Notes: generated from the letters alone by a model not told the origin. A stretch of DNA of 64,000 bases from Clostridium acetobutylicum ATCC 824 (GCF_000008765.1 NC_003030.1:3506001-3570000), one strand, 5' to 3'; counted from the first letter of the stretch, positions 26,401 to 34,426 are shown. Program-made: numbers and translations.

Positions 26401-28819
26401 CAACTTCTATAAATGTATCATATTCATCATCAGCTATATTTGTAATAGCCTCCTTAAACCTTACAGTGTTTCTAACATTAGAGCACCAATAATCCGCACC
26501 ATACTCTGTACCTACCATTAACTTACCTGTTACAGTTGAATATATTGGCGTTTTCGCTTTATTTGGTTTTATATCTAATAATGACTCCTTTAGTCCTCCT
26601 ACAATTTTGTCCATCTCGTAACTGTGATATGCAGCATTTACATTTAAAAATTTAGCAAAAACCTGCTTTTTATCAAGCTCTTCTTTTATACTTTCTAGGA
26701 CTTCTCTTTTTCCTGATAAAGTAACTGATTTAGAACTATTAATAACTGCTATAGACATTCCCTGTTTATATTTTTCAAGTAAGCTTTTAGCCTCTTCTTC
26801 TGAAATTCCTGCAGCAAGCATAGTTCCCTTTCCTTCAGTTTCATTAATCCATCTACTTCTTTCGATTATTACCTTCATTGCATCCTCAAAGCTAAAAATA
26901 CCAGCTTCAAAAGCTGCTGCCACTTCACCTACACTATGTCCCACAATTGCACTTGGAATGACCCCAAGAGACTTCCATACTTCTGTAAGTGCTATCTGCA
27001 AAGCAAAATTTGCTGGCTGAGCATACAGTGTTTCTCCAAGTTTAGACTTATCCTCACTTGCCATTAACTCCTTAATAAGTGACCAACCAGAATACTCCTT
27101 AACAAACTTGTCGCACTTTTCAATTACTCCTCTAAAGATTTTATTAGTTTCTAAAAGTTGTCTTCCCATTGCCCACCAGATAGGCCCCATACCTGTATAC
27201 ACGAAAACAGCTTTTTCTTTTTTATGAGACAGTTTACCACCTGTGAAAACTCCCTCTATATCTTCTTTTCTAATAAAGCTATCAATCTTTTCACACAATT
27301 CTTCCTTTGTATTAAATACAATTGCCATCCTATAATTATGATGCGCACGTCTTCTAGCTGCGGAATAGCATAAATCTTCTAAACTATATTCATCATCTGC
27401 CTTACGTATATGCTTCTTATATTTTTTAACCAATTCCATTAAAGCCGTCTCACTTCTTGCTGATATTGTAAGAACATATGGCAGCTCTCTTTTAGTTACT
27501 TCATTTCTATTGCTAGCTTTATTGTTTTTAGAGTAACTACTCATGACTACGTGAGCATTTGTACCACCAAACCCAAAACAGTTTATTCCTATGTAAGATT
27601 TACCTCTTTTTGAAGGCAGCTTTTCTAACTTTGTTGGAACCTTTATACACATGCTATCGAATGGTATATTAGGATTTGGAGTATTGAAATTTATACTTGG
27701 TGGTATTTGCTTCTTTTTAAGCATAAGAGATGCTTTAATTGTTGCCGCTACTCCTGCTGCCGACTCTAAATGTCCAATATTTGATTTCATAGAACCTATA
27801 AAGCACTTATCTGTATTACTTCTATCCTTTCCCAAAGCTGCCCCAATTGCCTTAGCTTCTATAGGATCCCCTACACGAGTTCCTGTTCCATGTGCTTCAA
27901 TGTATGAAATATCTTTAGCTGATATCCCCGCATTTTCATACACCTCTTCCATAAGCTTTTCTTGAGCCTCACCGTTTGGAACTGTTATTCCCTTTGTATG
28001 TCCATCCTGATTTACAGCTGTAGCCTCAATAACGCAATAGATATTATCGTTATCCTCAATAGCTTTATCCAGAGGCTTTAATACTACTATTCCTGCTCCT
28101 TCCCCTCTTGCATAACCATTTGCCTTAGCATCAAAACTTTTGCACCTTCCATCTGGTGAAAGAAATCCTCCTTTTGACTCTGCTATGGTATACTGAGGAT
28201 TTATCATTATATTAACCCCACCTGCTATAGCCATAGAACATTCATTATTTTCTATAGCCTTACAAGCAAGATGAAGAGAAACCAAAGAACTTGAGCATGC
28301 TGTATCAATTGACATACTCGGTCCTGTAAAATTATAAACATATGACAATCTGTTTGAAACCATAGTCATCATATCTCCTGTGGCTGACTGTGATTCAAGC
28401 AATGGTTGATTTGCCGAATTAAACTGCAGCACTTTGTAATCAACTGTAAACGCTCCTATATAAACTCCTACATCCTTACCTGCAAGTTTTGTTGTATCAA
28501 TACCAGCATCCTCAAAGGCTTCCCAAGAAGTTTCAAGTAAAATCCTCTGCTGTGGATCCATAGATGAAGCTTCTCTAGGCGTTATGCCAAAAAAGCCAGC
28601 ATCAAATTTGTCAATATTATTCAAATATCCCCCACGAAAAGCATGTGTTTTCCCTATAGCCGACCTATCTGGATTATAGAACAAATCAATATTCCACCTA
28701 TCCTTTGGAACATCTATAGTACAATCAACCCCTTTTGCAAGTATATCCCACAACTTTTCTTTATTATCAGCTCCGCCTGGAAGCCTTAATCCCAAGCCTA
28801 TTATAGCTATTTTAGCCAT
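23432..28819 (-). CDS. Type I polyketide synthase, KS-AT-DH-KR-ACP
   Basis: 1795 residues, one module. Ketosynthase about 1-430: DTACSSSLVS nucleophile, EAHGTGT, NIGHLESAAG. Acyltransferase about 535-860: GHSVGE, and AAYHS at the specificity position, suggesting malonyl-CoA. Dehydratase about 905-1180: HKIQGAILFP (HxxxGxxxxP). Ketoreductase about 1430-1640: TGAFGALG and catalytic Ser plus YASAN. Carrier protein near the C-terminus: GIDSMMANEI. No enoylreductase, methyltransferase or thioesterase, so an iterative enzyme yielding a polyene or hydroxy chain released by another factor is expected. Clostridium acetobutylicum has one such synthase whose polyene products affect differentiation (recalled). 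An earlier ATG touches its GGGG; the ATG at 28819 is preferred. Confidence 0.95.
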   Translation of the reverse strand: MAKIAIIGLGLRLPGGADNKEKLWDILAKGVDCTIDVPKDRWNIDLFYNPDRSAIGKTHAFRGGYLNNIDKFDAGFFGITPREASSMDPQQRILLETSWEAFEDAGIDTTKLAGKDVGVYIGAFTVDYKVLQFNSANQPLLESQSATGDMMTMVSNRLSYVYNFTGPSMSIDTACSSSLVSLHLACKAIENNECSMAIAGGVNIMINPQYTIAESKGGFLSPDGRCKSFDAKANGYARGEGAGIVVLKPLDKAIEDNDNIYCVIEATAVNQDGHTKGITVPNGEAQEKLMEEVYENAGISAKDISYIEAHGTGTRVGDPIEAKAIGAALGKDRSNTDKCFIGSMKSNIGHLESAAGVAATIKASLMLKKKQIPPSINFNTPNPNIPFDSMCIKVPTKLEKLPSKRGKSYIGINCFGFGGTNAHVVMSSYSKNNKASNRNEVTKRELPYVLTISARSETALMELVKKYKKHIRKADDEYSLEDLCYSAARRRAHHNYRMAIVFNTKEELCEKIDSFIRKEDIEGVFTGGKLSHKKEKAVFVYTGMGPIWWAMGRQLLETNKIFRGVIEKCDKFVKEYSGWSLIKELMASEDKSKLGETLYAQPANFALQIALTEVWKSLGVIPSAIVGHSVGEVAAAFEAGIFSFEDAMKVIIERSRWINETEGKGTMLAAGISEEEAKSLLEKYKQGMSIAVINSSKSVTLSGKREVLESIKEELDKKQVFAKFLNVNAAYHSYEMDKIVGGLKESLLDIKPNKAKTPIYSTVTGKLMVGTEYGADYWCSNVRNTVRFKEAITNIADDEYDTFIEVGPHPVLKTSIQDCFTDLNKQSEVFCSIRRKKNELMEIVSNLASLYVEGYSINWEQTYPVGSYIELPKYAWQREKYWIESELSQEIRLGKNMDSILGRPLRSEKPSWETEMSEFRNPFLSGHKIQGAILFPATGYIELAFACAKKVVKDSEFYMKDIQFSRALFLNNDDAPIVRTSYNPSDRTIEVFSRPTSNTNKWTSHCISKLGRSINFYESRLLSIDEIKDRCTETISKDEFYKYISDYGFQYGTSFQGVKKLWRGEDEVLALIEAPIETLDFKINHVLHPALLDSTLQSMISIMPSVRNAAGEGLIPMGIKGLKVYKKLEPIMWTYAKSRIATNDYMVADLKIYDRFGQIIAEIDSIEARNINNDEKRDSTNIDKCLYSFDWEEKEKAEEASMLLGSEEKWVVLCDKSGFGSEFIKLAQSNRVECIPVEYASNLSGEHIKVNPEEEESFEKVFIQLSENKKITKIINLWPLDAHGEESIEDKSLKAQTNIGSIALLNMLKAISKLNIAPKIWTVTKGSQFVNGIGSEKGLYQSSIWGISRVFGYNEKPELWGGIVDIDVEATSNISNIIALFKEIVLPDRESEIAFRDNKRFVSRINRVDTKKNELPIEFDKNSSYLITGAFGALGMLFSKWMIAHGARNLILMGRTALPNRCEWRSVDKDSKIFSRIQFVKELERLGANIHIANVDVSDKDKLKEYVELYKKEDWPKIAGVIHTAGIVRDKPIDSMDLDTFRQVFAPKVQGSWNLHEVFSKEKLDFFILFASVASKLIVSAGQSNYASANAFIDALANYRRSKGLPALAIDWGPWSEVGMAEELDLTKYFEERGVGSISPAAGEKILESLIGTKLSEVCVVPNVKWSLATKSYLTENIPLTFEHLLEEEKPKNTSHSKNTILENDLEEAAIEESMDEKSSVENRLKNIISDVTKIDASKIKVEDAISDLGIDSMMANEIKHKIKVNFDIVISVVELLKGNSIKQLADVMMSKVTA

Positions 28820-29001
28820 TCTACTCATCCCCTATTGTCTTTTAATTTTGCTACACGCAGTCTCTTTAAAATGCTGCAACTCTTTTTAATATTTATAACT
28901 TTCCTCCTTTAATTTAAGTCTAAGTGTTAATCAAAAAGTAACTCAATTATACACTTAAGTAAATAAAATTCTTTTATTTTAAAAATAGTATCTTTTACAA
29001 T

Positions 29002-29030
29002 ATAATACCATGCAATATTTCTTTTTACAA
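29002..29030 (-). promoter_or_regulatory. Predicted PKS promoter
   Basis: On the minus strand -35 TTGTAA (29025-29030) and -10 TATTAT (29002-29007) are separated by 17 bp. Transcription would start near 28995. Confidence 0.45.
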
Positions 29031-29057
29031 TCACACCTTTTTTGCATTTTTTGTAAA

Positions 29058-29099
29058 TTAGTTAACAATAACTAAACTTTTGATATGTTAATTTAACAT
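29058..29099. promoter_or_regulatory. Two adjacent palindromes, candidate operators
   Basis: TTAGTTA-acaa-TAACTAA (29058-29075) and ATGTTAA-t-TTAACAT (29085-29099) are both perfect dyads. They lie just upstream of the predicted PKS promoter and of the VOC gene promoter. Confidence 0.5.
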
Positions 29100-29130
29100 T
29101 TTCATATTCAGCTTAGTTTATATTCGTAAA

Positions 29131-29159
29131 TTGATTTTAGAACATATGTTTGATAAGAT
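29131..29159 (+). promoter_or_regulatory. Promoter with LexA-like box
   Basis: -35 TTGATT (29131-29136) and -10 TAAGAT (29154-29159) are 17 bp apart. AGAACATATGTTTG (29140-29153) lies between them and differs from CGAACRNRYGTTYG only in the first base. Confidence 0.55.
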
Positions 29160-29179
29160 TTAAGCAAGGAGGTAATAGC

Positions 29180-29542
29180 ATGAACTTGTCCTTTAAAATA
29201 AATTCAATGTATATATGCGTACACAATATGGATAGAGCAATTAATTTCTACGAAAATTTGTTCAATTGTAAAGTTACTGGGAAAGATGAAATTTATAGCG
29301 TATTTGATATTAACGGATTTAGATATGGTTTATTTGCAAATAAAAAAACAGGAGAAAAGAAAATTTGGGGAAATAATTGTCTCCCAAGTTTTCAGGTTAA
29401 TGATATTGACTTAATTTTAGAAAAGCTGAAGGAGTTGAATTGCCCAATTGTTTTTCCTCTTACTAATATAGGGAAAAATAAAGTTTTGGAATTTACCGAC
29501 TGTGAAGGAAATGCTATTGAAATAACTAGTCCCATAAAGTGA
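29180..29542 (+). CDS. VOC-fold (glyoxalase/bleomycin resistance) protein
   Basis: 120 residues with the vicinal-oxygen-chelate pattern: MYICVHNMDRAINFYENLF at the start and KVLEFTDCEGNAIEITSP at the end, two beta-alpha-beta halves forming one metal- or ligand-binding cup. Members include glyoxalase I, dioxygenases and drug-binding resistance proteins; no specific activity can be assigned. GGAGGT lies seven bases before the ATG at 29180. The promoter carries a LexA-like box. Confidence 0.83.
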   Translation: MNLSFKINSMYICVHNMDRAINFYENLFNCKVTGKDEIYSVFDINGFRYGLFANKKTGEKKIWGNNCLPSFQVNDIDLILEKLKELNCPIVFPLTNIGKNKVLEFTDCEGNAIEITSPIK

Positions 29543-29744
29543 TTATTTTATCTATAGAAAGATTGTACAAATTAATAACCTATCTTAAGTATGGTGCATT
29601 TTTAGAGCTTAGAAAGTAGCTTGAAATTTAATTATTACCTTTATAAACATAAGTTTCTTAACATATAAGCTTCCTAATTGGTTAAGCTATTATAGAACTA
29701 AGTTGTTAGTTCAATTTAATCATATTAGAAAAGGAGAATACACT

Positions 29745-30194
29745 ATGAATAATAATTTAGAAGAAACAAAAAGATTAAATGCTAAATCTGCTTCACAAAA
29801 ATCATTTGCAAGCTCTAGTTCCTTCAAAAATGCTGCAAGCACAAACAGTAGTGCTTTTTCTGGTTCTAACAGTTTTTCAAACAGTGCATCAGCATCAGAC
29901 CCTAACCTACAAGAAGCTAGAAGATTAAATTCTGAAGCTGCTGCCGGAAGATCTTCTATGAGCTCTAGCACAAGCGGATCAAATAATAGTTTCTCTAATA
30001 GTGCCAATTCTGATCTTGAAGAAACAAAAAGACTTAACGCTGAATCTGCTGCAAAAGATCAGCCAATAGGCTCTGGTATGAGTGGTACTTTTTCTAATAT
30101 TGCCGGATATTCAAGTTCAAATAGTGATCCTGCTAGCAACGACTTAGCTGAAACTAAAAAATTAAACGAACAATCTCGTAGAAATAAACAGTAG
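29745..30194 (+). CDS. Ser/Asn-rich repeat protein resembling gamma-type small acid-soluble spore protein
   Basis: 149 residues of low complexity. A 12-residue unit recurs four times: LEETKRLNAKSA (5-16), LQEARRLNSEAA (55-66), LEETKRLNAESA (91-102) and LAETKKLNEQS (134-144). The units are separated by Ser/Phe/Asn-rich linkers. The layout of charged repeats in flexible linkers, with no membrane segment or signal peptide, resembles gamma-type spore proteins such as SspE, whose repeats also end in a QNQQSA-like unit. Homology is not demonstrated. AAAGGAGAA precedes the ATG at 29745, and a 16-bp-stem terminator follows. Confidence 0.6.
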   Translation: MNNNLEETKRLNAKSASQKSFASSSSFKNAASTNSSAFSGSNSFSNSASASDPNLQEARRLNSEAAAGRSSMSSSTSGSNNSFSNSANSDLEETKRLNAESAAKDQPIGSGMSGTFSNIAGYSSSNSDPASNDLAETKKLNEQSRRNKQ

Positions 30195-30217
30195 TAATAA
30201 GTATATATAAAACTTTT

Positions 30218-30264
30218 AAGGGTATAAATAGTTTATTACAATCAATAACTATTTATACCCTTTT
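30218..30264. terminator. Bidirectional terminator with 16-bp stem
   Basis: AAGGGTATAAATAGTT (30218-30233) is the exact inverse of AACTATTTATACCCTT (30247-30262), between the repeat-protein gene and the convergent methylase gene. Confidence 0.9.
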
Positions 30265-30308
30265 ACTTTATATAATTTCTTAAAAATCCTAAAATTATTT
30301 TATTTTAA

Positions 30309-31163
30309 TTATAAATAATTGCTTACAACTATGTGAATAGCTGAGTTCCTAAATCTGTTTTTTATATTAACACAGTACTTTTTTGAATATTCATCAACAA
30401 TATAATTTCTATATAATTCTTCTGTAAGCTTTGTTTTACCAATAATCATAAGTGATCTAGTATTTAAATTTTTAAAATTTTCTGCTAGCCGCCTATGCTG
30501 GTCTTCATCAAAACCTCCACCTAATTGAATGTTACCGTAATCATTAAAAACACAATCATATGGTGGATCTAGGAACATTATATCCTTAGAGCTAGCTTTT
30601 TTAAATACCTCCTCATAATCCAAATTAAGTATTTGTGCATTTTTAAGCAGCTCATAATGTTTAATGTCTATTCCCTTTGCATTAAACCCCTTGTATCTTC
30701 CAAAAGGGACATTGTATTCGCCCTTTTTGTTGTATCTAATCATTCCTGAATAGGAGGTTTTATTAATAAAATAGTACACTGTTCCTCTTAAATACTTCCC
30801 GGTTGGGTAGTTAAATTCCTCTCTCAGCTCATAATACAACTTCTCATTCATACTTAAAACTCTTTCTTCAGAATTAATCATTTTCAATGCATCATATTGT
30901 TGCTGATTTTTATTGTACACATTCTCCAAAAATTCAAGTTCATTTTTTATCCTACTGAAATTGTTTTTTACATCCACATAAAAATCTATTAATTTAGTAT
31001 TTATATCATTTATAATTGCATTTTGGGGCTCTAAATCAAAATATACCGCTCCACCACCAATAAATGGTTCATAATAGCTATCATATTTTTGACTTTTCAA
31101 GTGATGTATAAATTTTTTTATTTCTCTCGCCTTTCCACCCCTATATTTAATCATTGTTCTCAT
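30309..31163 (-). CDS. Dam-family DNA adenine N6-methyltransferase (D12 class), orphan
   Basis: 284 residues. The SAM-binding motif EPFIGGGAVYF (about 37-47) and the catalytic motif LDPPYD (about 195-200) are in the order of the alpha-class Dam/D12 methylases, and the N-terminal KYRGGK is also typical. It methylates adenine in a short sequence that cannot be read from the protein. No restriction endonuclease or specificity gene is nearby, so it is a solitary methylase, possibly regulatory or phage-derived. The start uses AGGGA close to ATG 31163; ATG 31154 is an alternative. Confidence 0.9.
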   Translation of the reverse strand: MRTMIKYRGGKAREIKKFIHHLKSQKYDSYYEPFIGGGAVYFDLEPQNAIINDINTKLIDFYVDVKNNFSRIKNELEFLENVYNKNQQQYDALKMINSEERVLSMNEKLYYELREEFNYPTGKYLRGTVYYFINKTSYSGMIRYNKKGEYNVPFGRYKGFNAKGIDIKHYELLKNAQILNLDYEEVFKKASSKDIMFLDPPYDCVFNDYGNIQLGGGFDEDQHRRLAENFKNLNTRSLMIIGKTKLTEELYRNYIVDEYSKKYCVNIKNRFRNSAIHIVVSNYL

Positions 31164-31540
31164 ATTCCCTATTTACCCATACCTTTCATAAATCCTGTCT
31201 AATAAATTTATATAATCTCAATAAATAAAAATAACCCTATCCATATGTTTTTTAATTTTCTTTCATAATTATGACCATATGATTATGAATTCCATGTAAG
31301 TAATGGAATTATCCACCTCCTCATAAAATATATAATTATATTTACTTTTATCGAATGGAACATAACTTTTAAATACCCCTCACATTACCACTTTACGTAC
31401 TTTACACTTCTATTTGAAAAATAGCCCAAAATATATGTTCCAGTATATTTATATTATTGATTATTATGTATTTAACCGTAAAAAATAGGCATAGAATATC
31501 AACATGACATTCTATGCCTATTTTTTATGTTATTTTTTAC
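31164..31540. other. Gene-free region with orphan ribosome site and hairpin
   Basis: No supported gene in 377 bp. On the minus strand a strong GAGGAGGTGG (31313-31322) is followed directly by the dyad AATTCCAT/ATGGAATT (31288-31310), with no open frame longer than about eight codons after it. This could be a decayed gene start or a leader element for the methylase. The right end holds the nitroreductase terminator. Confidence 0.45.
31481..31526. terminator. Terminator with 17-bp stem
   Basis: The arm at 31481-31497, core AATAGGCATAGAAT, is the exact inverse of the arm at 31509-31525, flanked by A and T runs. It ends the nitroreductase gene. Confidence 0.93.
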
Positions 31541-32362
31541 CTATTTCCAGCTTATATCCGCTTCTTTTCTAGGTGTAGTTCTAGCATATGTTACATTAGG
31601 GTATCCCATTACCATACAAGTTACTGCTTGTTTACCTTCATGTATTCCTAAAAACTCTTGAATTTCCTTACTATTTTGTGCTGCTACTATGAAAAATCCA
31701 CTAAAGAATGTTCCAAGCCCTAGAGCATCTGTCATAAGCTCCATATTTGAAGAAGCAAGTGCTCCATTAACTTGTGAAGCTGCAGTAACAACTATAACAG
31801 CTGGAGCATTAAAGAATAATCTGTCATTCTTTACGGGATCTTCTTTGTATGCTTCATACATCTTAAGCCACATCTCTGCATATCTTTTTGTTAAAGCATT
31901 TCCGTTCTTTGAATCCTTAAGCATATTTTGTCCAATATTTTTAAGACTTTCAAATACTAAATCCTTTAGCTCATTTATCTTATCCTTAACAACTATATAG
32001 GAAACATCCTGCATATTACTTCCTGTTTGAGTAAATCTTCCTGCTTCAATAATCTTTTCTATTTTCTCTTTTTCTATATCCTTATCTTTATATTGTCTTA
32101 TAGTTCTTCTAAACTTTATAAAGTTCATTAATTTATCAGCATCTACAGAAAACTCTTCTTTATTGTATTCTTTTACTTCACTCATATCATAATCATCTGT
32201 TGATACTGCATTCATAGGACAGACTGCAATACAGTGCCCACATTTTATACAAGTTTCATTGTTTATCTTTGCCTTACCGTCTACTATTTCTATATCCTTT
32301 GGAAAACAATCCTTTACGCATTTCCCGCATCCTATGCACTTTTCAATATCTACTGTCATCAT
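31541..32362 (-). CDS. Nitroreductase-family protein with N-terminal 2[4Fe-4S] ferredoxin domain
   Basis: 273 residues. Two ferredoxin motifs occupy the first 60 residues (CIGCGKCVKDCFP and CIKCGHCIAVCP). They are followed by an FMN-binding nitroreductase domain beginning RRTIRQYKDKDI and ending with the MGYPN-type C-terminus. Such fusions pass electrons from the clusters to FMN and reduce nitro compounds, quinones or other acceptors. AAGGAG nine bases upstream supports the ATG at 32362 over an earlier TTG. A LysR gene is divergent across 256 bp and probably controls it. Confidence 0.9.
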   Translation of the reverse strand: MMTVDIEKCIGCGKCVKDCFPKDIEIVDGKAKINNETCIKCGHCIAVCPMNAVSTDDYDMSEVKEYNKEEFSVDADKLMNFIKFRRTIRQYKDKDIEKEKIEKIIEAGRFTQTGSNMQDVSYIVVKDKINELKDLVFESLKNIGQNMLKDSKNGNALTKRYAEMWLKMYEAYKEDPVKNDRLFFNAPAVIVVTAASQVNGALASSNMELMTDALGLGTFFSGFFIVAAQNSKEIQEFLGIHEGKQAVTCMVMGYPNVTYARTTPRKEADISWK

Positions 32363-32557
32363 AATATCAATCTCCTTATTCAATATATTTTGACATAACC
32401 ATAAATAAAATTTATAATAGTTATAAATAGCTCTGTAAATATAATCTATAATATATTTAATAGCATACTCTTAAAATTGTTTACTTTCCTAGTATTAAAG
32501 CCCGTTTATCAATATATCAGAACTATTCTTCGTTATAATTATAACATTGAACAATTT

Positions 32558-32585
32558 ATTGTGTCCAATTAATATTATTCACAAT
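32558..32585. promoter_or_regulatory. Inverted repeat, candidate LysR operator
   Basis: ATTGTG (32558-32563) and CACAAT (32580-32585) flank 16 bases, about 35 bp before the LysR start, in the gap shared with the nitroreductase gene. Confidence 0.35.
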
Positions 32586-32618
32586 TTAATAACCAAAAGT
32601 TATTTAAGGAGATAGAAT

Positions 32619-33500
32619 ATGAATTTACAGCAATTAGAATATCTAAGAAAAATAGCAGAAACACAAAACTTTACAAAAGCAGCTGAAGAGTGTTCAGTGA
32701 CTCAGCCAGCTCTAAGCAAAGCCATTTCAAAGCTAGAGGATGAATTAAATACACCTCTCTTTAAACGAAACGGTAGAAATATTGAACTAACAACTTTTGG
32801 AAAAGTATTTTTAAAACATTCAAACATAGCCTTAACAGAAATAAAAAAGGGTATTAACGAACTTCAGGAAATGCTTAACCCAAATAAATCGACAATATCT
32901 ATAGCATCAACTCACTGCATAGGATCATATTTCATACCTTTTTTAATAGGCAACTTTTTAAATGAGCATAAAGATATAAAATTTGAATTTTGCCATAAAG
33001 CTACGCCTGAAATACTTAGGGATTTACAATACGGAAAGATATCCTTAGGCTTTTATGATGATCCAAATTATATCAATAAGTTTAGAGAAATTAAATCTGT
33101 ACCAGTATCAAAGGAAGAGTACGTTCTTATTGTGCCAAAAAAACATCCTCTTTCAGATAAAACAGAGGTTTCTCTTAAAACTTTAAAGGACGAATCCTTT
33201 ATTGTACTCAATGATAGCACAAAGGATAATTTACTTTCTTACTCTGAATTTATAAATCATACTACAGAAATTTCCGTACAACCTAATGAAGTATCTATGC
33301 TTGGTGGTTTAGTTGCGGCAGGTGCAGGTATAACAATAGTTCCAAATACACCCCTTATTAATACAAATGCAGTTTCTATTATTAAAATAAAAGAAGATTT
33401 AGGCTATAAGACTATTTATATGGGTTGGTTAGAGGACTCCTACATATCACCTCATATAGATAAATTCATTAATTACGTATTAGAAAATCAGTCTATATAG
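32619..33500 (+). CDS. LysR-family transcriptional regulator
   Basis: 293 residues starting MNLQQLEYLRKIAETQNFTK in the standard LysR winged-helix form, with recognition segment VTQPALSKAISKLEDEL. A two-lobed effector domain begins near residue 90 (STISIASTHCIGSYFIPFLI). AGGAGAT precedes the ATG. It is divergent from the ferredoxin-nitroreductase gene, its likely target. Its 3' end overlaps the convergent LysR gene by 13 bases. Confidence 0.92.
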   Translation: MNLQQLEYLRKIAETQNFTKAAEECSVTQPALSKAISKLEDELNTPLFKRNGRNIELTTFGKVFLKHSNIALTEIKKGINELQEMLNPNKSTISIASTHCIGSYFIPFLIGNFLNEHKDIKFEFCHKATPEILRDLQYGKISLGFYDDPNYINKFREIKSVPVSKEEYVLIVPKKHPLSDKTEVSLKTLKDESFIVLNDSTKDNLLSYSEFINHTTEISVQPNEVSMLGGLVAAGAGITIVPNTPLINTNAVSIIKIKEDLGYKTIYMGWLEDSYISPHIDKFINYVLENQSI

Positions 33501-34426
33501 ATTTTTTTATAACTTACTGAATTGTGATTTTTATTATTATAATCCATCTTCATAACCCCTTTTAAATTTGCAATAAATTCACGGGATGCTCTTGTAAGGT
33601 ACTCCCCTTTCCTATATGCAACTACCAATGTATGCTCGAGGCTATCTATTATAAAATCATTCTCTTTTCCATTTGTGTTCAAAAGATATAACACATTCTC
33701 TGGAACAATAGTAAAACCCATTCCTGATGACGCCATACGATACGCTGCATCTAAATTTGTAATTTCGAGAATTATATTTGGTTTAGCTCCTATTCTCGAA
33801 AATATATCATCCACTATAAGCCTTATTCTCTGTCCTTTTTTTAGTAGTATAAACTTCTCATTTCTAATAAAATTAAAGCTAATCCTTCCATCAACACTAC
33901 ATATAGGATGTTTCTTAGGCGCTATAAGAAAAATTCTCTCATTCATAATAGACTCATATGTAATTTTTTCATGCTGCACTGGAAGCGTTAATATTGCAAT
34001 ATCTATTTTTCCTTCTAATAGCATTTTCTCTAACTCAGACACTATATTTTCTTCAACAATTATCTCTATGTTAGGGTACTCTTTATAAAATTTAGGTATT
34101 ACAAGAGGCAATATGTATCTACCCGCTTGACTTGGAACCCCAATTATAACACGACCTTTACTCAAATTCGCTATATCATTTAACTCCTTTGTGAGCTGAT
34201 TATTTAAATTAATTATATTTCTTGCAGTTTCAATATATTTCTCTCCTGCAAAGGTTAAAGTAATAGTTGCTGAAGTTCTATCAAATAATTTTACTCCTAG
34301 GCTATTTTCTAATCTTATTATATATTGACTCAGGGATGGTTGTGATATATAAAGTCTTTCTGCCGCTCTAGAGATGCTTTTTTCCTCCGCTATGGTCTTT
34401 ACATATTCAAATTGACGAAAATCCAA
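33488..34426 (-). CDS. LysR-family transcriptional regulator
   Basis: 312 residues from TTG 34426, with an N-terminal winged helix (MDFRQFEYVKTIAEEKSISR, then ISQPSLSQYIIRLENSLG) and an effector domain of CysB/CynR type. AGGGGG eight bases before the TTG decides the start; an earlier ATG overlaps that site. It is divergent from a DUF1275 membrane protein across about 160 bp and may regulate it. It is tail-to-tail with the other LysR gene, overlapping by 13 bases. Confidence 0.9.
   Translation of the reverse strand: MDFRQFEYVKTIAEEKSISRAAERLYISQPSLSQYIIRLENSLGVKLFDRTSATITLTFAGEKYIETARNIINLNNQLTKELNDIANLSKGRVIIGVPSQAGRYILPLVIPKFYKEYPNIEIIVEENIVSELEKMLLEGKIDIAILTLPVQHEKITYESIMNERIFLIAPKKHPICSVDGRISFNFIRNEKFILLKKGQRIRLIVDDIFSRIGAKPNIILEITNLDAAYRMASSGMGFTIVPENVLYLLNTNGKENDFIIDSLEHTLVVAYRKGEYLTRASREFIANLKGVMKMDYNNKNHNSVSYKKIYID

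Larger units (their letters stand above)
28820..29179. other. Divergent intergenic region of the PKS and VOC genes
   Basis: This 360-bp AT-rich gap holds no gene I can support. It contains the predicted PKS promoter near 29002-29030, giving a leader of about 175 bases, an orphan AAAGGAGG on the minus strand at 28903-28910 without a usable start codon after it, two palindromes at 29058-29099 and a LexA-like box at 29140-29153. Confidence 0.6.

Noticed and set aside
28820-28864. N-terminal extension of the polyketide synthase
   Set aside because: An in-frame TAG lies just upstream of the first ATG, so no earlier start is possible.
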